From Tetramitus jugosus (taxonomy: Eukaryota > Heterolobosea > Eutetramitea > Acrasida > Vahlkampfiidae), in assembly GCA_937625935.1 (NCBI GenBank), contig OW569353.1, positions 548,121-612,120 of the forward strand: a stretch of 64,000 nt of DNA, given 5' to 3'. The position numbers were made by a program, and so were the translations under genes. Positions 19,528 to 28,974 of this stretch are shown here, one piece after another (position 1 is the first letter of the stretch; each line of letters starts with the position of its first letter). The notes under the pieces are model-generated. The model saw only the letters and a list, made by a program, of their open reading frames with translations, was not told the origin of the DNA and did no database searches.

Positions 19528-19688
19528 TTTGTTGTTGTTCAAAGTTAACAGTGTTACAGTGTTTGTTGTGATTTCGTTGTTGTTGTTCTTGCTATTTGTG
19601 AACAGAGCTAAGCTCTGTGTTTTTGTTGCAATCAGGGATTTTATGTGATTTTATTGGATGTTTCTGCAGGTGTCGGAGAAAAAATTGT

Positions 19689-20363
19689 TTACAATCCAAA
19701 GAAGCCAATGACGACGGCAATCAACACTGTAGCAATGAGAGTGGATCTCACGTTAAAAGTTGAAGCAGAGCTGAAGCATTTTCCAACGGTTGGATTATCA
19801 TCAACAACAGCAACCCTGTATGTGTTCACGAGTGGAGCCAAGAAACCAGTGCAGAAATCGTTAGAGTTGGAATACTTTTGTCTCACGAGTTGAGCACCAT
19901 CTCCTGTTGGTAGATTGAGGCATGAGCTATACATGGAGTCACAGTATGATTGACACACATTCAACTTGTATCCAACCTTGATATTCAAGATATCAACATA
20001 AGGTAAAACATAGTTGATTTGAGCAGGCTTGCAATGCCAACAGATAAACTTTTCAAGTTGTTGGACACAGGATCGATAGACAGTGTCTGTGACGACCTTG
20101 GTCAAAAAGGAACCAACAGTAGCATTCTTGTATGATCCTGTATTCTTCTCCCAAGTGTTCTTCAATGCAACAGAGTCATCATAGGAGCAGCAAGAAGCAT
20201 CAGGTGAGTTGTACCATGAACACATGGCAAGATTTCTCTTGGCAGGTAGTTGGTAGGTGCACAGACCAACTTCCTTCTTTTCAGCAGAGGCTTGGTGGCT
20301 CATGGTAACCAAGATGATAGCAATGATAGCTAACAGTGTAATGAACAGAGGGGTAGATCTCAT
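19689..20363 (-). CDS. Secreted cysteine-rich protein, folate-receptor-like family, possible GPI anchor
   Basis: The 224-residue protein starts with a signal peptide (LFITLLAIIAIILVTMSHQASA) and ends with a short hydrophobic segment (STLIATVLIAVVIGFFGL) with no cytoplasmic tail, the layout expected for a GPI anchor. The cysteine pattern between is folate-receptor-like: CSWYN.., ASCCSYDD, ICWHCKPAQ and CQSYCDSMYSSC. Proteins with this domain bind folate-like ligands in vertebrates, but many protist members have unknown ligands. Folate binding is therefore only a possibility. The ATG is the complement of 20361-20363, directly before the signal peptide. Confidence 0.72.
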   Translation of the reverse strand: MRSTPLFITLLAIIAIILVTMSHQASAEKKEVGLCTYQLPAKRNLAMCSWYNSPDASCCSYDDSVALKNTWEKNTGSYKNATVGSFLTKVVTDTVYRSCVQQLEKFICWHCKPAQINYVLPYVDILNIKVGYKLNVCQSYCDSMYSSCLNLPTGDGAQLVRQKYSNSNDFCTGFLAPLVNTYRVAVVDDNPTVGKCFSSASTFNVRSTLIATVLIAVVIGFFGL

Positions 20364-20821
20364 GTCGAGTAAGGTGTTGTGTGTTTGTTTGTTTGTTTGT
20401 TTGTTGTTGTTTTTTGAGTTTGTTTTGAAGCTCTATGATGAGTTAAATGGCCTGCAGAATCTTCTTAAAGTAGTGGTGTGCCTGGACAAACGATGTTTCG
20501 TTGAAGTAGAGGTTTGATTTTTCGCGATGAGAATCCTCTCAAAACGAACGTTCGTTTTGTCTTTTCGTGGGTGTATCGGTATTGAGGATGTGCTCCATGC
20601 CTTTCCAGGACAAGATCGAAAAATTCATTCAACCAGAAGAAAGCATTGTGCGGGAAGAAGGATGACTTACAGGGTCATTGCGACCAGAAAGTCAAAACCA
20701 TGAGATATCGAGTGTCAGAGAGTGTCGGTCAAGAGTGATGGGCGCGACGTCATTCGTCAGATAAAAAAATTCACACAGATTCGACCGTTTATGCTACAGT
20801 GTGGGACTACACTTCGTTTAT
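20364..20821. other. Intergenic region with a GTTT microsatellite
   Basis: No gene is supported. The left part has a GTTT/GTT repeat tract (about 20382-20412) in the likely leader of the minus-strand gene ending at 19689. The rest is unremarkable. Confidence 0.5.
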
Positions 20822-21607
20822 TCAATTTGTGTCAGCGACCGGAGCAGTTGCAACTTCTTCCCTAGTCACATAGTCCAACGACAACACATCGATTGGTTCA
20901 CTAATCAACGCATTGGTTTGAACAAGCTCCGTGGACCACAATGGCTTCCCGTGTTCATCACCATATCCATCTCTGCCCTCACGGTTCACCTTTCTACCGT
21001 ACTTTGTCGCCAAAGCATCAATAAACTTCAAATGTTCAGGATCACGCAACGTCGGAGCCCAAAACCTGACAAAACTATCACTGGCATTTCTCAACTCACC
21101 TTCCTTGAACATTTCGAGACACATGTGGTGCAAAAAACCGAACTTCAAGTGTTCGAATCCAACCATACCCAAATGCTTCATAATTCTCGTAATTCTCAAG
21201 TAGTTGTGGAACGAATGGTTCAAGTGATTGTAACGAGAGGAATAATTGCTAGGGTTGCGAGCAATTTGACCCGTATTCCTATCCAACAACACCAATCCAT
21301 AAAAATTCAACATGAGCTCATAAGATTGAATCACACGATTCAAAATTTCAACATCATCACGAAACAGTTGAGCTTCGTGCTTTGAGAGAGGAACAGACTC
21401 ATAATTCATTCCACCTTCTCTAATAGGGAACAACCATTGGATATAACCATGATGTCTCTCCAATAAACCGTAGTTGGCGAACCAGGAACGATGAATGGCG
21501 CTCAAAAAATCTCCGTCGGGCACACTTTGAATCTTGTTGCTATAAAATTGGTAGTTGGTCAGCGATTGGGTATCACTTTCTGGGATGGTAGAGTTTTCGT
21601 TTCCCAT
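20822..21607 (-). CDS. Opioid growth factor receptor (OGFr) conserved-region protein
   Basis: The core of this 261-residue protein matches the OGFr conserved region: YSNKIQSVPDGDFLSAIH, HGYIQWLFPIREGGMNY, YELMLNFYGLVLLDRNTG and HNYLRITRIMKHLGMVGFEH. The name comes from a vertebrate nuclear-envelope protein. In protists, fungi and bacteria the domain's role is unknown, so no opioid-related function is implied. The ATG at the complement of 21605-21607 begins MGNENSTI, a good N-myristoylation context (Gly2, Ser6), which suggests membrane attachment. The frame is open far upstream, but that part overlaps the next gene antiparallel in quality (basic, low-complexity) and is not coding. The vertebrate C-terminal repeats are absent. 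Confidence 0.82.
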   Translation of the reverse strand: MGNENSTIPESDTQSLTNYQFYSNKIQSVPDGDFLSAIHRSWFANYGLLERHHGYIQWLFPIREGGMNYESVPLSKHEAQLFRDDVEILNRVIQSYELMLNFYGLVLLDRNTGQIARNPSNYSSRYNHLNHSFHNYLRITRIMKHLGMVGFEHLKFGFLHHMCLEMFKEGELRNASDSFVRFWAPTLRDPEHLKFIDALATKYGRKVNREGRDGYGDEHGKPLWSTELVQTNALISEPIDVLSLDYVTREEVATAPVADTN

Positions 21608-21896
21608 GATGAAGCTTCGAATAGAGTAAGTACTTTTCTTCTTGATGGACGAGTTCTTGGTTGGTATCCTTGTGGAGTTGGACTTTGGCGTCAAAGCTTT
21701 TTTTGAAATGGTTTGCAGTGTTCGTTGAATTTTGTTCTTGTTTTGCTGCTTGGTGGTTCGTTGCTGTTTTCCTATCTTGCACTGCACGAAACTTCTTTTT
21801 GTTGTTCTTTTCATGTTCACACAACAGGACTTGATATTTTTCTTTGCTTGTTTGTTCCGCGACAGCATCAAGAAAAAGATGGAGTAGAAGAATGCT

Positions 21897-22877
21897 TTAT
21901 TGTGCTGTCGTGGTTTGGTCAACTCTTTGCAGGATGAAAATATTGAAGAGATTAATGAGAGCCATGTCGTTTTGAGTGATCGTCTTATACTTCTTGTACA
22001 CCAAGTATCCATTAAAAGTATCAAAATAAATATCTTTGTAATCCTCGTAAAACAATTGCATGTTATCCAATGATACAACCTTGAATCCATGCTTCTCTGC
22101 AATTTGAATAAAACTGGGAAAGTGAATCATGTATCCATTCCGTTTTACAGGCTCTGTATCAATCTTCAGCTCGTATTGTGTTCCAAATAACGAGAAGCTA
22201 GAGTCTTGAATGCTCTGTTGTTGCTGTTGTGCGGCAGCGAGTTGAGCATGTTGTGATGAAGCAGGAGAACTGCTCAACGATGATGGCGTCGAGTCCAAGT
22301 GAGACAACGAGAGCAAAAAGTTGTTCTTCTTCAGTGGTACAGTATCCATCTTCCGGGAATTGCCCATCTTTGCAACTTCCTTCTGAAACAGTGACCAAGC
22401 ACTCGAACTGTCCAAACAAAAGCCAAAAAAGTAGCCTCCCACCTTGATCAACTTTGCACAGTTCTCAAAAAACTGTTCAGCAGTTTCACTGCTCCTAAAC
22501 ACACTCTCCAATTTGACCGAGTAACACACTGCGTGATCAAACAATTGCTTCTCTGGTTCGCGACTCAAAAATTCTCTTTCCTTGTCTCCCAACGTCTCTG
22601 ACAAATTCTTTGAGAGATCGATACAGTAGAACTCACCAGGCAAGGATCCTCTTGTTCTATCGAGCCATTTCTTCTTGTTATCTCGAACAGAACTCTCATT
22701 GTCATCCATGCAGCAATACCTTGCGATTTTCATTCGAACATATTTACCATGATGTTCAGCAGAGTCTCCAAAAACATCGAGCAATGAACATTGATCAGGA
22801 TGATCAATCAACAACCTGGGCAGAATTTCACATACAGAACTGAGCACACCTCTGAACTGGGGAGCGGAAGTTTGCAT
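21897..22877 (-). CDS. mRNA cap guanine-N7 methyltransferase-like protein, degenerate motif I
   Basis: The C-terminal half of this 326-residue protein resembles cap methyltransferase RNMT/Abd1: IKVGGYFFGFCLDSSS (post-motif strand), FGTQYELKIDTEPVKRNGY (the Phe-Gly-x-x-Tyr block), and FPSFIQIAEKHGFKVVSLDN followed by FYEDY. However, the SAM-binding motif I, normally Val-Leu-Asp-x-Gly-x-Gly-x-Gly-Gly-Asp, is here LLDVFGDSAEHHGKYV and lacks the glycine loop. The usual His-Tyr near motif IV is also replaced (DHAVCYSVKLESVF). The protein may be a divergent or catalytically dead paralogue. A Gln/Ser-rich insert (residues about 225-255) sits in the substrate-binding part. The start ATG is the complement of 22875-22877. 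Confidence 0.68.
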   Translation of the reverse strand: MQTSAPQFRGVLSSVCEILPRLLIDHPDQCSLLDVFGDSAEHHGKYVRMKIARYCCMDDNESSVRDNKKKWLDRTRGSLPGEFYCIDLSKNLSETLGDKEREFLSREPEKQLFDHAVCYSVKLESVFRSSETAEQFFENCAKLIKVGGYFFGFCLDSSSAWSLFQKEVAKMGNSRKMDTVPLKKNNFLLSLSHLDSTPSSLSSSPASSQHAQLAAAQQQQQSIQDSSFSLFGTQYELKIDTEPVKRNGYMIHFPSFIQIAEKHGFKVVSLDNMQLFYEDYKDIYFDTFNGYLVYKKYKTITQNDMALINLFNIFILQRVDQTTTAQ

Positions 22878-23225
22878 TTTTTGGCGCTTCGGTGTTTTGT
22901 GTTTCACGTTCCGATCTCGTGTTCGAACCAGCAAAACAAATTGGACTGCATACTTCAACGAGAGAAAAATCCACGTCAGTATCGATGAGACCAAAGTTCA
23001 GTCAAAACCACCCGTTCGCAACCGAAAGAAACCAAAAAAAAGCTCGCACTGTTATCTTTTTCCTCGCCGGTACCCAAAAAAAACCGAAGCAAACAAACAT
23101 ATTGTAAAAAGCAAACATCAACAAAGACCACTCTCTCTCTCAACTCGTTTGAAAGTCGATCGTCTATCTTAGAAGACTAAACCATTTTGTACATATAAGC
23201 TTTGATAGCAACAACAACAAAGAGA
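22878..23225. promoter_or_regulatory. Divergent intergenic region
   Basis: These 348 bp separate the divergent methyltransferase-like and alpha/beta-hydrolase genes and should contain both promoters. A-rich tracts (AAACCAAAAAAAAGC, CAAAAAAAACCG) are present. No RNA gene or repeat is seen. Confidence 0.4.
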
Positions 23226-24992
23226 ATGATACTAAGAAGAAGAAGCAGCAGCTCAAATAATACCATTGCATCACTCCTTCTCATCACCTTACTTGTCATT
23301 ATTTCAACAGTTGTCAATTGTTCTTCACTCTTCATCAACAATGACTCATTTTCATGTTCATTTGAAGTGAAAGATCGGTCACAAAAGAATCGTTTGTTGA
23401 TGAATGGTATTTTGAACTTTCAGTTTGGAACTCGAGGTTCAGTTCAACCTTCATTACAAGCCATGATTCATCATCACACGAACAATGAAAATGAAAAAAC
23501 ATTTGTTTATGATCAATTGATGGTCTATTCGAATTCGGAGTTGAGCACTGATGTTTGTCAAGTCAATAGTGATGATGAAGAATCATCATTAACATTGTTT
23601 CCATCCATTCAAGTGATTCAAGAGACATTGAAACAGGCGAATCATTCGTATTTTGATCATGCAAAGTGGAATGGAGCCATTTATGATAAACAAGTGAATC
23701 AATATTGTGTTTTACCAAAGAGGGACATGTATCTGATGCAAATTATGGGTCAACAATATGTTGTCTGTGTCAATCCTGAGACTAGACTTCCACATGTTGT
23801 CATTGGTCATGAAGTGATGATTCAAATGGGTGCATTCTCACCTGGAAGAACTGTGGAATGGTTGAAGTCAACTGTTTTGCAAAAGGTGAAACAAGTTTGT
23901 GAAAAATCACAGTTGGAAGCATTGTTGACCAATGGACAATTGATGAATCATACCACTACTACTACTACTACCGCAACTGGTACCGAACATAGACGCGAAG
24001 CATGGATGAAAATGTCAATGGCCAATCAGCAGAGAATGATGAACAATCCATGGTTCACAGTGTACGAAGACTCTTGTCGATTCAAGTGGACACGTGATCC
24101 AGTTGTTTGTGAACAGGAGAAGCCATTGAGAGCGAGAGCTGCAGAACCAAAACAAAAGGTTTGCATCTTTTTGCATGGTGTAGGCAATAGTGACGATATT
24201 TCGGGCCCTCCAGTTCATGAATTCCCTGATTATTGGGGCAATGTTCATGAGTATACACCTCAGTGCTCGGAGCGATGGTTTATTCGCGAGGAGACAAAGA
24301 AGAGAGGATGGGATGATAAGGATCTACAGCGTGCCTTCTGTCAATTGGCACTAATCAATGAAACGAGAGGTGACAATATCATTCGTGACAAGGTTCTGTT
24401 TGTTCACTCGATGGGTAATTTGATTTTGTCGGGCGCCATCAGGGATGGTTTCTGTGATATTGATAACGAAACCACTAGTTGGTATGAGATCCAGGGTCCA
24501 TTCGCTGGATCCAAGGCTGCAGGTGAATTGGAAACAATTTGTCTGTTCATGTACAATGGCGAATGGATATCGCATTTTTCACCTCGATTTGTCAAGTGGG
24601 TCGCCACGACTGGTGGCTATTGTGTGCCTGGAACCAATCATAGCTATCCTGCCTATGACACACTTGGACCTGGTTATCCTGGTTTGCACGGTTTGCGAGA
24701 AATTGCTGAACCAAGAATGAAGGGTGCAATGTGTGGTGACTCTGCATATGGACTAAACTCTATTTACAGCGCAGCTCTGCTCAGTTTGTCTGTCTATGTA
24801 GGGTACGGTGATGTGAACGACGGAATGGTCCCTTGGAAGTCATGTCAAAGCGGAAAATATAACTTTTCTTACGACTTTAAGGACTCTTATTATCTGGCAA
24901 CGATCAATCATGCTGATGGTACCTGCAGGAATGGTAATGGTGTTTGGGGTTCCTTTAGACAACCATGCAGCTGGTACACTGATAAATTGTAA
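23226..24992 (+). CDS. Secreted alpha/beta-hydrolase-like (lipase-like) protein
   Basis: A 588-residue protein. Residues 1-35 give a signal peptide or anchor: basic Arg-rich start, then SLLLITLLVIISTVVNCSS. The C-terminal half looks like a lipase-type alpha/beta hydrolase: the strand-turn KVCIFLHGVGNSDD (oxyanion hole HG), and the nucleophile elbow VLFVHSMGNLILSG with Ser in His-Ser-Met-Gly. A late DGTCRNG/NHADG region could supply the catalytic His. Several cysteines and N-glycosylation sequons (NHT, NET, NFS) agree with passage through the secretory pathway. The N-terminal half (residues 40-290) is of unknown type. A TACTAC-type Thr run lies near residue 245. Substrate unknown. The ATG at 23226 is the first in frame. 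Confidence 0.7.
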   Translation: MILRRRSSSSNNTIASLLLITLLVIISTVVNCSSLFINNDSFSCSFEVKDRSQKNRLLMNGILNFQFGTRGSVQPSLQAMIHHHTNNENEKTFVYDQLMVYSNSELSTDVCQVNSDDEESSLTLFPSIQVIQETLKQANHSYFDHAKWNGAIYDKQVNQYCVLPKRDMYLMQIMGQQYVVCVNPETRLPHVVIGHEVMIQMGAFSPGRTVEWLKSTVLQKVKQVCEKSQLEALLTNGQLMNHTTTTTTTATGTEHRREAWMKMSMANQQRMMNNPWFTVYEDSCRFKWTRDPVVCEQEKPLRARAAEPKQKVCIFLHGVGNSDDISGPPVHEFPDYWGNVHEYTPQCSERWFIREETKKRGWDDKDLQRAFCQLALINETRGDNIIRDKVLFVHSMGNLILSGAIRDGFCDIDNETTSWYEIQGPFAGSKAAGELETICLFMYNGEWISHFSPRFVKWVATTGGYCVPGTNHSYPAYDTLGPGYPGLHGLREIAEPRMKGAMCGDSAYGLNSIYSAALLSLSVYVGYGDVNDGMVPWKSCQSGKYNFSYDFKDSYYLATINHADGTCRNGNGVWGSFRQPCSWYTDKL

Positions 24993-25090
24993 ACTAGAAC
25001 AAACAATACAACGACAATAAACCATTTTTGAACATAGTAGACGGCTCGTTTGGAATTTGTTGCTTTCAAGAAACAGTTTTTGAAAGTTCA

Positions 25091-25232
25091 AGGATCCCAA
25101 ATGAACTCTTCATACCTTCTCATCTCCTTTTCATCATAGATGAAGGAGCGGATAAGAAGCAAGGGATCACCCAGCGACTTCGTTCTGAAAACTCTTGAAA
25201 ATCAAGGATTGTCGAAATCACCAACGATTCCT
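25091..25232. repeat. Direct repeat, copy 1 (partner at 25483-25622)
   Basis: This copy shares CCCAAATGAA at the left, then GGGATCACCCAGCGACTTC followed by TCTGAAAACTCTT, then GATTGTCGAA and GATTCCTGTTTTA, with the partner in the same order and spacing. A duplication of this intergenic segment with later divergence is the simplest reading. Each copy has an ATGA near the left and CTGA about 55 nt later, loosely like C/D snoRNA boxes, but the C box is poor. Confidence 0.6.
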
Positions 25233-25482
25233 GTTTTATTGTTCTACTCTTGAATTGAAGCAATTCAATTTTTGACCTCAGTTGTCACCGTTCCCGTCCA
25301 CTCAGAACCAGTTTTTCACATAAGAATACAAAGTACCTTGGTACAGAGCTGCATAGAATTCGTTGAGACCTGGAAACACAAAAGGAAACACATACCAAAA
25401 ACACTTGTTTTCACAACTTTATTCTTGTGGAATACAAACATTTTTTCTCCTCCTCACATATGAAACTTCAACACTCCCAAAT

Positions 25483-25622
25483 GAATTTTGCGCCCTTTCC
25501 CGACTCCTTATCAAAATGAGAAAGCAAACCAATAAAAAGTAAGGAATCATCCAGCAACTTCATCTGAAAACTCTTACTCTAAAGAATTGTCGAAGCAACA
25601 ATGATTTCTGTTTTACCATTTT
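25483..25622. repeat. Direct repeat, copy 2 (partner at 25091-25232)
   Basis: Contains CCCAAATGAA, GGAATCATCCAGCAACTTC followed by TCTGAAAACTCTT, AATTGTCGAA and GATTTCTGTTTTA in the same order as copy 1. The copies differ at many positions, so the duplication is not recent. Confidence 0.6.
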
Positions 25623-25633
25623 CTTTTATTGGT

Positions 25634-28600
25634 TTATATATTGATGTATCGGTTTGCCTTTGACAAATTGGGCAAGAAGGGATAAGTCATCTTTGGTTCA
25701 TAGGCATTGTCAAACTCGGATGCATAGATTTGCTGTTTGGTTTCCTTGCATCCCAAATTGTTCTCTCTAACTTCGCTCTTTCTCGTTCTGGTCATGAGGA
25801 AGTGAACCAAAGGAATACAGAGGAGACAACAAGCAGCCAACACAGCCAAGACGACTGTATGTGCAACGAATGGTCCTCCCTTTCCTGCAATCTTGAGAGC
25901 ATAATAAATGGTCTGCAAGAATGTGAAAACAAACAAGCTTCCAAATATGAGCTTAATGTTCAGAAGACATCCCTTCATGTGAGCAAGGAAATCCAAGCGG
26001 AATTCGTTTGTTGTTCCATAGAACGAATGATTTCGCTTATGGGTGTAGACATACATTACTCTGTACCTGTCCACAAAGTACTTGTACAAGAAGTAGAACA
26101 GACCACAAACCATGATGACTGGTTGAAGTACAGCAAATGCCAAGATAATAGTTACAATCAAGTGCATGTACGAATATTCCAAACTCAAGTTCAGAGCAGC
26201 ACTCTCCACTGGGTCATATCTTGTGATTGGTGATACGTGCCTGGCGAATGGTGTCTTTTGCCAAAAGCGTCCAGTGAAGCAGTTCTTGATGCCATAAACA
26301 ATCAAGTTGCCAATCATGTAGAGATCCAGAGTATTCTTCAATAGGGCCTGATGCAAAACAAAACTGACAAAGAATGCACCAGATGATGGCAGAAACACAT
26401 TAGCAAACATATTCAAGATGCTCTCTGTTCCTCCAAAGTATTGGAACACTCCATTAACTGCAACGAGTGACAAGCTAGGCAGGATAACAACAGACAGGAT
26501 CAAGTAAATATAGATCCGAACTTGAACCTTTCTCTGAGTCTCGCTATGTGTTGGTCTCTTCTCGGCCATAGTCAAAGCAATGATAACTCTTGGGACGATA
26601 ATGGTTGAAATCATGAGTATCAGAGATGGTAGATATTGGAAGAAGAAGGCACCAAATGCCCCTGTAATCAACCTGATCCAATCAGTACTGACTTTGATAA
26701 CATCCATTGTTAGAATCTCTTGGATGCCAGATGCGGCAGCCGTAGGGGTTGAAACAAATATTAGGATGAATAACAACAGTGCGTAGATGAGTAACGTTCT
26801 CATCACTCGACCCAATGACCCGAGCTGGTTTTGTTGAAAGATTGACATCCAGTTGATATCTTCTGGCTCGTAATCCACCTTTTTCACACGCATAGAACTC
26901 ATACCCAATAGATCTAAACTTGTCAGAGCATTATTTCTCTGCAATGAGTATTCCACTGTTTTTGATCTCTTGACACTGTTGCCAGACTCTTCAATTCTCA
27001 ATTGCTTCTTCTTCTTCTGCCACACTTTCAATGAAGACAGTTTGTCTGAGCTGCCGATTGTCCTCTTGGTAATATTAATTCCTGTTCGTCCATACTTTTT
27101 ACAAAATTGTTTTCTTGCGTCCTTTGAAGTGAACACAATATAGCCAACTCCACCACATCTAGGTGTTTCAAAAATATCTCCTTTAGGAGTGAAGATAACA
27201 GAACTGCTATTTGAAGTCGAAATATCGAGCGGAGCATCATGAGCTGGAAGTGGAATCACTTCATGTTCGTCACGACCGTCTCCAAAACTGGCAACACTTG
27301 TAGACATGTTTTGTTCGAGACATGTCACATATTTGTTGTCCCACAAGTGGGCATCTCTCTCCAGAGTTCGCACTTGTTTATCATAGTAAGCACTAGCATC
27401 GTACTTTCTTCTCAAGCGGAACTTCTTACTACCGTCATATGTGTCTTTTCCACAACAAATCGTTGCAGTTGGCTTCGCATTCTTCTTATGATTCAACAAA
27501 TAATCAACTTGGTCCATGTGTTTATACATGTCCATTAACTCTTGCTCCTTCTCTACGCGTTGAACAAAATTAGGAACCATGACAATTTGAGCTACACTCC
27601 TCTCCAATTGAATCTCCTGCAATGCACCATAGCAAATAGTGTAGAACGAGTTGTGATCCATATCGATCGGAACGCTGTCAATCATCACACTGAACGGACT
27701 CTTGAGCAATGGGGACGAAGAGGGAATTTCAGTCACGGGTGGTTCGATCTTCTTCTCTTCTGCTTGAATTCGTTCAATGATTGATGCAACACTGGCAGTT
27801 CTTCGATTATTCTCAACTGAAACTGCAACTTTTGAGGTTGTATCAGCTCCCATGTAGTTCATCTTTGACACCACCGAGTTCTTCATGTAACGATACACAA
27901 AGAAGAAGGAAAAGACACCGACGAACAAGCAGCTCAAGCATACGTGAACAGCCTGAATTCCTGCTTCGTCGACTCTCATTGCTAAACTAATTCTTTCCAA
28001 TCGAGCACTTGTAATTGACGTACTACTGTCTCCTGTGTGAGATCCCTCGTGAGTTGGTCTCGTTCCTGTCATATGAATCGGTATCAGAACCACACACACG
28101 AGGAGGGAGCATATCAGAATAGAAAAGATCAATTGTTGTTGGAAGATAAAGTAAGTGGCAATGTCTCTTCCATACTCTCGTGCCATTCGTTCTCGTTCCT
28201 GTCGACGATAGGATGGAGCAAAGAGAGATTGAACCGTGTGCCAAAGGAAGCGAATACGATGCCAGTGGAAGCGCAACGGTTGTTGCCACCATACAGATCT
28301 CGTAGCACTCAAATCATTGTGCTTGTCTTTGGGGTGTTCTTTGGTAAGGGTGGAACTATTCTCGATAGGTGAATCCATCGTGACAGCAGGCTTCTCTTGT
28401 CCAATTGTGTGAGCCATTGGTGCAGCGTTGTAATCTTGATTGGATGACAGAATGACCGTGTCTGGTGCTGGAGCGACCATTGTCATTGAAGTTAGAGCAG
28501 GAACATTGGGTTGAAGGAGAGTAGAACCGTTGTTTGCAATTTCAGCACCCTGGATAATCTCGTGTTCCCTGAACAGGGCTTGCTTTTTAAGGCTCTCCTT

Positions 28601-28717
28601 CTTTCTCGTGTTGTAAATCGTGACGCATGGTTGAAGTATGAGGTAGAACAGCAGTAGAAGAACAGCAGCAATAGCTGTGTCTATAATGAGGGTAAGAGCA
28701 ATCGCTTGGAGCGCCAT
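25634..28717 (-). CDS. TMEM63/OSCA (CSC1-like, DUF221) mechanosensitive channel family protein
   Basis: A 1,027-residue multi-pass protein with the OSCA/TMEM63 layout. It has one N-terminal helix, two more near residues 190 and 255, a long cytosolic region (residues about 290-640) ending in YEPEDINWMSIFQQNQLG, then eight or so helices. The pore-region block FQYLPSLILMISTIIVPRVI, the TFLQTIYYALK helix and the conserved FYFLYKYFVDRYRVMYVY segment are typical of the RSN1_7TM domain. Family members are stretch- or osmo-gated cation channels, and some act as lipid scramblases. The cytosolic loop contains a run of Lys/Arg and a cysteine pair (TICCGKDTYD). A dileucine-like tail follows the last helix. 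Start is the complement of 28715-28717. Confidence 0.88.
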   Translation of the reverse strand: MALQAIALTLIIDTAIAAVLLLLFYLILQPCVTIYNTRKKESLKKQALFREHEIIQGAEIANNGSTLLQPNVPALTSMTMVAPAPDTVILSSNQDYNAAPMAHTIGQEKPAVTMDSPIENSSTLTKEHPKDKHNDLSATRSVWWQQPLRFHWHRIRFLWHTVQSLFAPSYRRQERERMAREYGRDIATYFIFQQQLIFSILICSLLVCVVLIPIHMTGTRPTHEGSHTGDSSTSITSARLERISLAMRVDEAGIQAVHVCLSCLFVGVFSFFFVYRYMKNSVVSKMNYMGADTTSKVAVSVENNRRTASVASIIERIQAEEKKIEPPVTEIPSSSPLLKSPFSVMIDSVPIDMDHNSFYTICYGALQEIQLERSVAQIVMVPNFVQRVEKEQELMDMYKHMDQVDYLLNHKKNAKPTATICCGKDTYDGSKKFRLRRKYDASAYYDKQVRTLERDAHLWDNKYVTCLEQNMSTSVASFGDGRDEHEVIPLPAHDAPLDISTSNSSSVIFTPKGDIFETPRCGGVGYIVFTSKDARKQFCKKYGRTGINITKRTIGSSDKLSSLKVWQKKKKQLRIEESGNSVKRSKTVEYSLQRNNALTSLDLLGMSSMRVKKVDYEPEDINWMSIFQQNQLGSLGRVMRTLLIYALLLFILIFVSTPTAAASGIQEILTMDVIKVSTDWIRLITGAFGAFFFQYLPSLILMISTIIVPRVIIALTMAEKRPTHSETQRKVQVRIYIYLILSVVILPSLSLVAVNGVFQYFGGTESILNMFANVFLPSSGAFFVSFVLHQALLKNTLDLYMIGNLIVYGIKNCFTGRFWQKTPFARHVSPITRYDPVESAALNLSLEYSYMHLIVTIILAFAVLQPVIMVCGLFYFLYKYFVDRYRVMYVYTHKRNHSFYGTTNEFRLDFLAHMKGCLLNIKLIFGSLFVFTFLQTIYYALKIAGKGGPFVAHTVVLAVLAACCLLCIPLVHFLMTRTRKSEVRENNLGCKETKQQIYASEFDNAYEPKMTYPFLPNLSKANRYINI

Positions 28718-28974
28718 GATTTGTTCTCGGTAAATTCAAATCTTCAAGTACTCGTAAAGGAGCGTTGTAAATTGACAAAAATTTGATAAAGAATAGAAAG
28801 GTAGTTCAATCTTCTATTCAGCCGAATGTATTTCTCTGGTTTGTTGTTTGGGTTATTGATTGAGATTCTGCCACACCAACTTTTATACACCCAACGAATC
28901 AGCAGACAGAAAAAACATGCACGGTATTTTTTTCGGGAATTCCTTTGGTGTGTATTTCTGGATCCGATAATGAA

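Larger units (their letters stand above)
24993..25633. other. Gene-free stretch containing a diverged direct repeat
   Basis: No protein gene is supported between the convergent hydrolase and TMEM63 genes. The notable content is a pair of related segments of about 140 bp described separately (25091-25232 and 25483-25622). Confidence 0.5.

Noticed and set aside
21608-22102. Upstream extension of the OGFr-like frame by about 160 residues
   Set aside because: It overlaps the next gene and is basic low complexity; the myristoylation-type MGNENS start fits the conserved domain better.
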